NCBI GenBank assembly: GCA_963660615.1
Contig: CAVKYE010000016.1
Coordinates: 1 to 30,870 of the forward strand
Direction of reading: 5' to 3'
DNA: 30,870 bases
Source: Coprosoma sp963660615
GTDB taxonomy: Bacteria > Bacillota_I > Bacilli_A > RF39 > UBA660
The translations under genes were made by a program, and so were the position numbers. Under the pieces are notes generated by a model. It searched no databases, was not told the DNA's origin, and saw only the letters and a list, made by a program, of their open reading frames with translations. This document shows, one piece after another, positions 30,206-30,870 of the stretch (position 1 is its first letter; every line of letters starts with the position of its first letter).

Positions 30206-30870
30206 GCAGCAGGTCCTGCAAATATCCAGTTATGTGTTGCACTATTATTATAACAACTTGAATTACTATAATATTCACTTACACTCGTACATGATGAATT
30301 TGTACTTGCTTTTACATAGTCACTTACGTTCATCAATCCCACTTTACCCTTCCATTTATATGCTTGTTCTTGAGTTATTGTATTGGCTAAACTTGTTTCA
30401 TTCTTTTTTGTAACCCCAACATTAAACATATGTGTTACTATTTTACTTTGTACAGTACTTGATAAACTATTTAACCATGTCGTATTTAAGTATGTATTTA
30501 TATATGCTTCGGTGTCAGGTAAATTATATGATGTTCCTCCAACTTCTCTTGGCATTGTTGTTATATTATTTCCTGATGAATCTAACATTGTTGTTTTACT
30601 CCCCCATACTTTACAACCATGATAAATTGTTGCAGATCCACTATAATAACAATAATCTGTTGATACACTTGTATACCTAGTGCCATCCATAGAGCTTACA
30701 TCTGTTACTCCAGATATACTCGTTGAATACCCTGGGTCAAAAACCATACTTCCAATACTACCATTTTCTATTACCTTTAAAGTTCCATCTGATTCTTTTG
30801 CAATTATTCTATAAATATCACTACCTAATTTAATATAATTATCTGGACTTGCTCCTTTATAAACATATCT
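30076..30870 (-). CDS. 3' part of a surface protein, candidate DGR target (5' end beyond window)
   Basis: The frame is open to the right edge (265 codons here), and the Met at 30747 is internal, since SIGSMVFD continues in frame upstream. The visible part begins RYVYKGASPDNYIKLGSDIY. It contains YKWKGKVGLMNVSDYVKAS and NWIFAGPAAKTYSWTIAPYS, a domain found at the C-terminus of pilin-like and surface proteins of uncultured gut Bacillota. The last ~40 codons switch to GC-rich usage and the protein ends NNANNSNGAAPAL without the longer tail typical of relatives. The first part is AT-rich and A-rich on the coding strand. It lies upstream of the pilin genes, so it may be a pilus-associated adhesin. 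Confidence 0.75.
   Translation of the reverse strand, partial: RYVYKGASPDNYIKLGSDIYRIIAKESDGTLKVIENGSIGSMVFDPGYSTSISGVTDVSSMDGTRYTSVSTDYCYYSGSATIYHGCKVWGSKTTMLDSSGNNITTMPREVGGTSYNLPDTEAYINTYLNTTWLNSLSSTVQSKIVTHMFNVGVTKKNETSLANTITQEQAYKWKGKVGLMNVSDYVKASTNSSCTSVSEYYSNSSCYNNSATHNWIFAGPAAKTYSWTIAPYSHSTAYYVLFVYSSGKFAGNNANNSNGAAPAL

Overview
The window is AT-rich, roughly 30% GC. It carries a T-box leader, a HrcA/CIRCE heat-shock operon, DUF285 (BspA-like) surface repeats, type IV pilin-like proteins and thyX instead of thyA. Together these suggest an uncultured gut Bacillota of class Bacilli, such as an RF39-like or Erysipelotrichia-like lineage. That placement is inference. TGA is used as a stop (for example the ATGA overlap at the end of rnhB) and TGG encodes Trp, so the code is standard. 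Almost all genes are on the minus strand, which is probably the leading strand.

Layout from left to right: (1) 1-3600: the 5' end of a probable group IIC intron sits directly behind a terminator hairpin. It is followed by a large DUF285 surface protein whose promoter lies between two related palindromes. (2) 3600-7320: an operon read as rnhB, small Asn-rich protein, MBL hydrolase, membrane/zinc-ribbon protein, obgE. (3) 7370-10960: a single-TM protein, then leuS with a small membrane protein gene under a leucine T-box. (4) 11010-12090: no conventional genes, but a tandem array of what look like type I toxin-antitoxin loci. Two are intact, with 26-residue one-helix peptides and convergent antisense RNAs; two are decayed. 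(5) 12091-18520: hrcA-grpE-dnaK-pepF-dnaJ behind a CIRCE-overlapped promoter. (6) 18540-21270: an accessory patch with an unknown protein, a DUF4143 ATPase and the only plus-strand gene (UPF0316), with duplicated flanks. (7) 21257-27680: a long operon read as lepA, unknown, SpoIIID-like HTH, hemW, HD protein, thyX, tmk, GDPD. (8) 27680-30870: a decayed stretch, a pilin-like protein, two tandem type IV pilin paralogues, a very small gene, and the 3' part of a surface protein gene.

Two regions stand out. First, the terminal ~130 nt of the gene at the right edge jumps to about 56% GC. Its codons look like single-base derivatives of AAC, it ends in a pure-GC stretch, and perfect inverted repeats follow it. 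This is the pattern expected of a diversity-generating retroelement (DGR) variable repeat, although no template repeat or reverse transcriptase is visible here. Second, the tandem toxin-antitoxin-like array between leuS and dnaJ appears undescribed in sequence: each unit has two good promoters facing each other, a sequestered Shine-Dalgarno and 5'-3' complementarity in the toxin mRNA.

Both edges of the window are surface-protein genes with base composition unlike the housekeeping core, so the core appears to be flanked by variable cell-surface loci.
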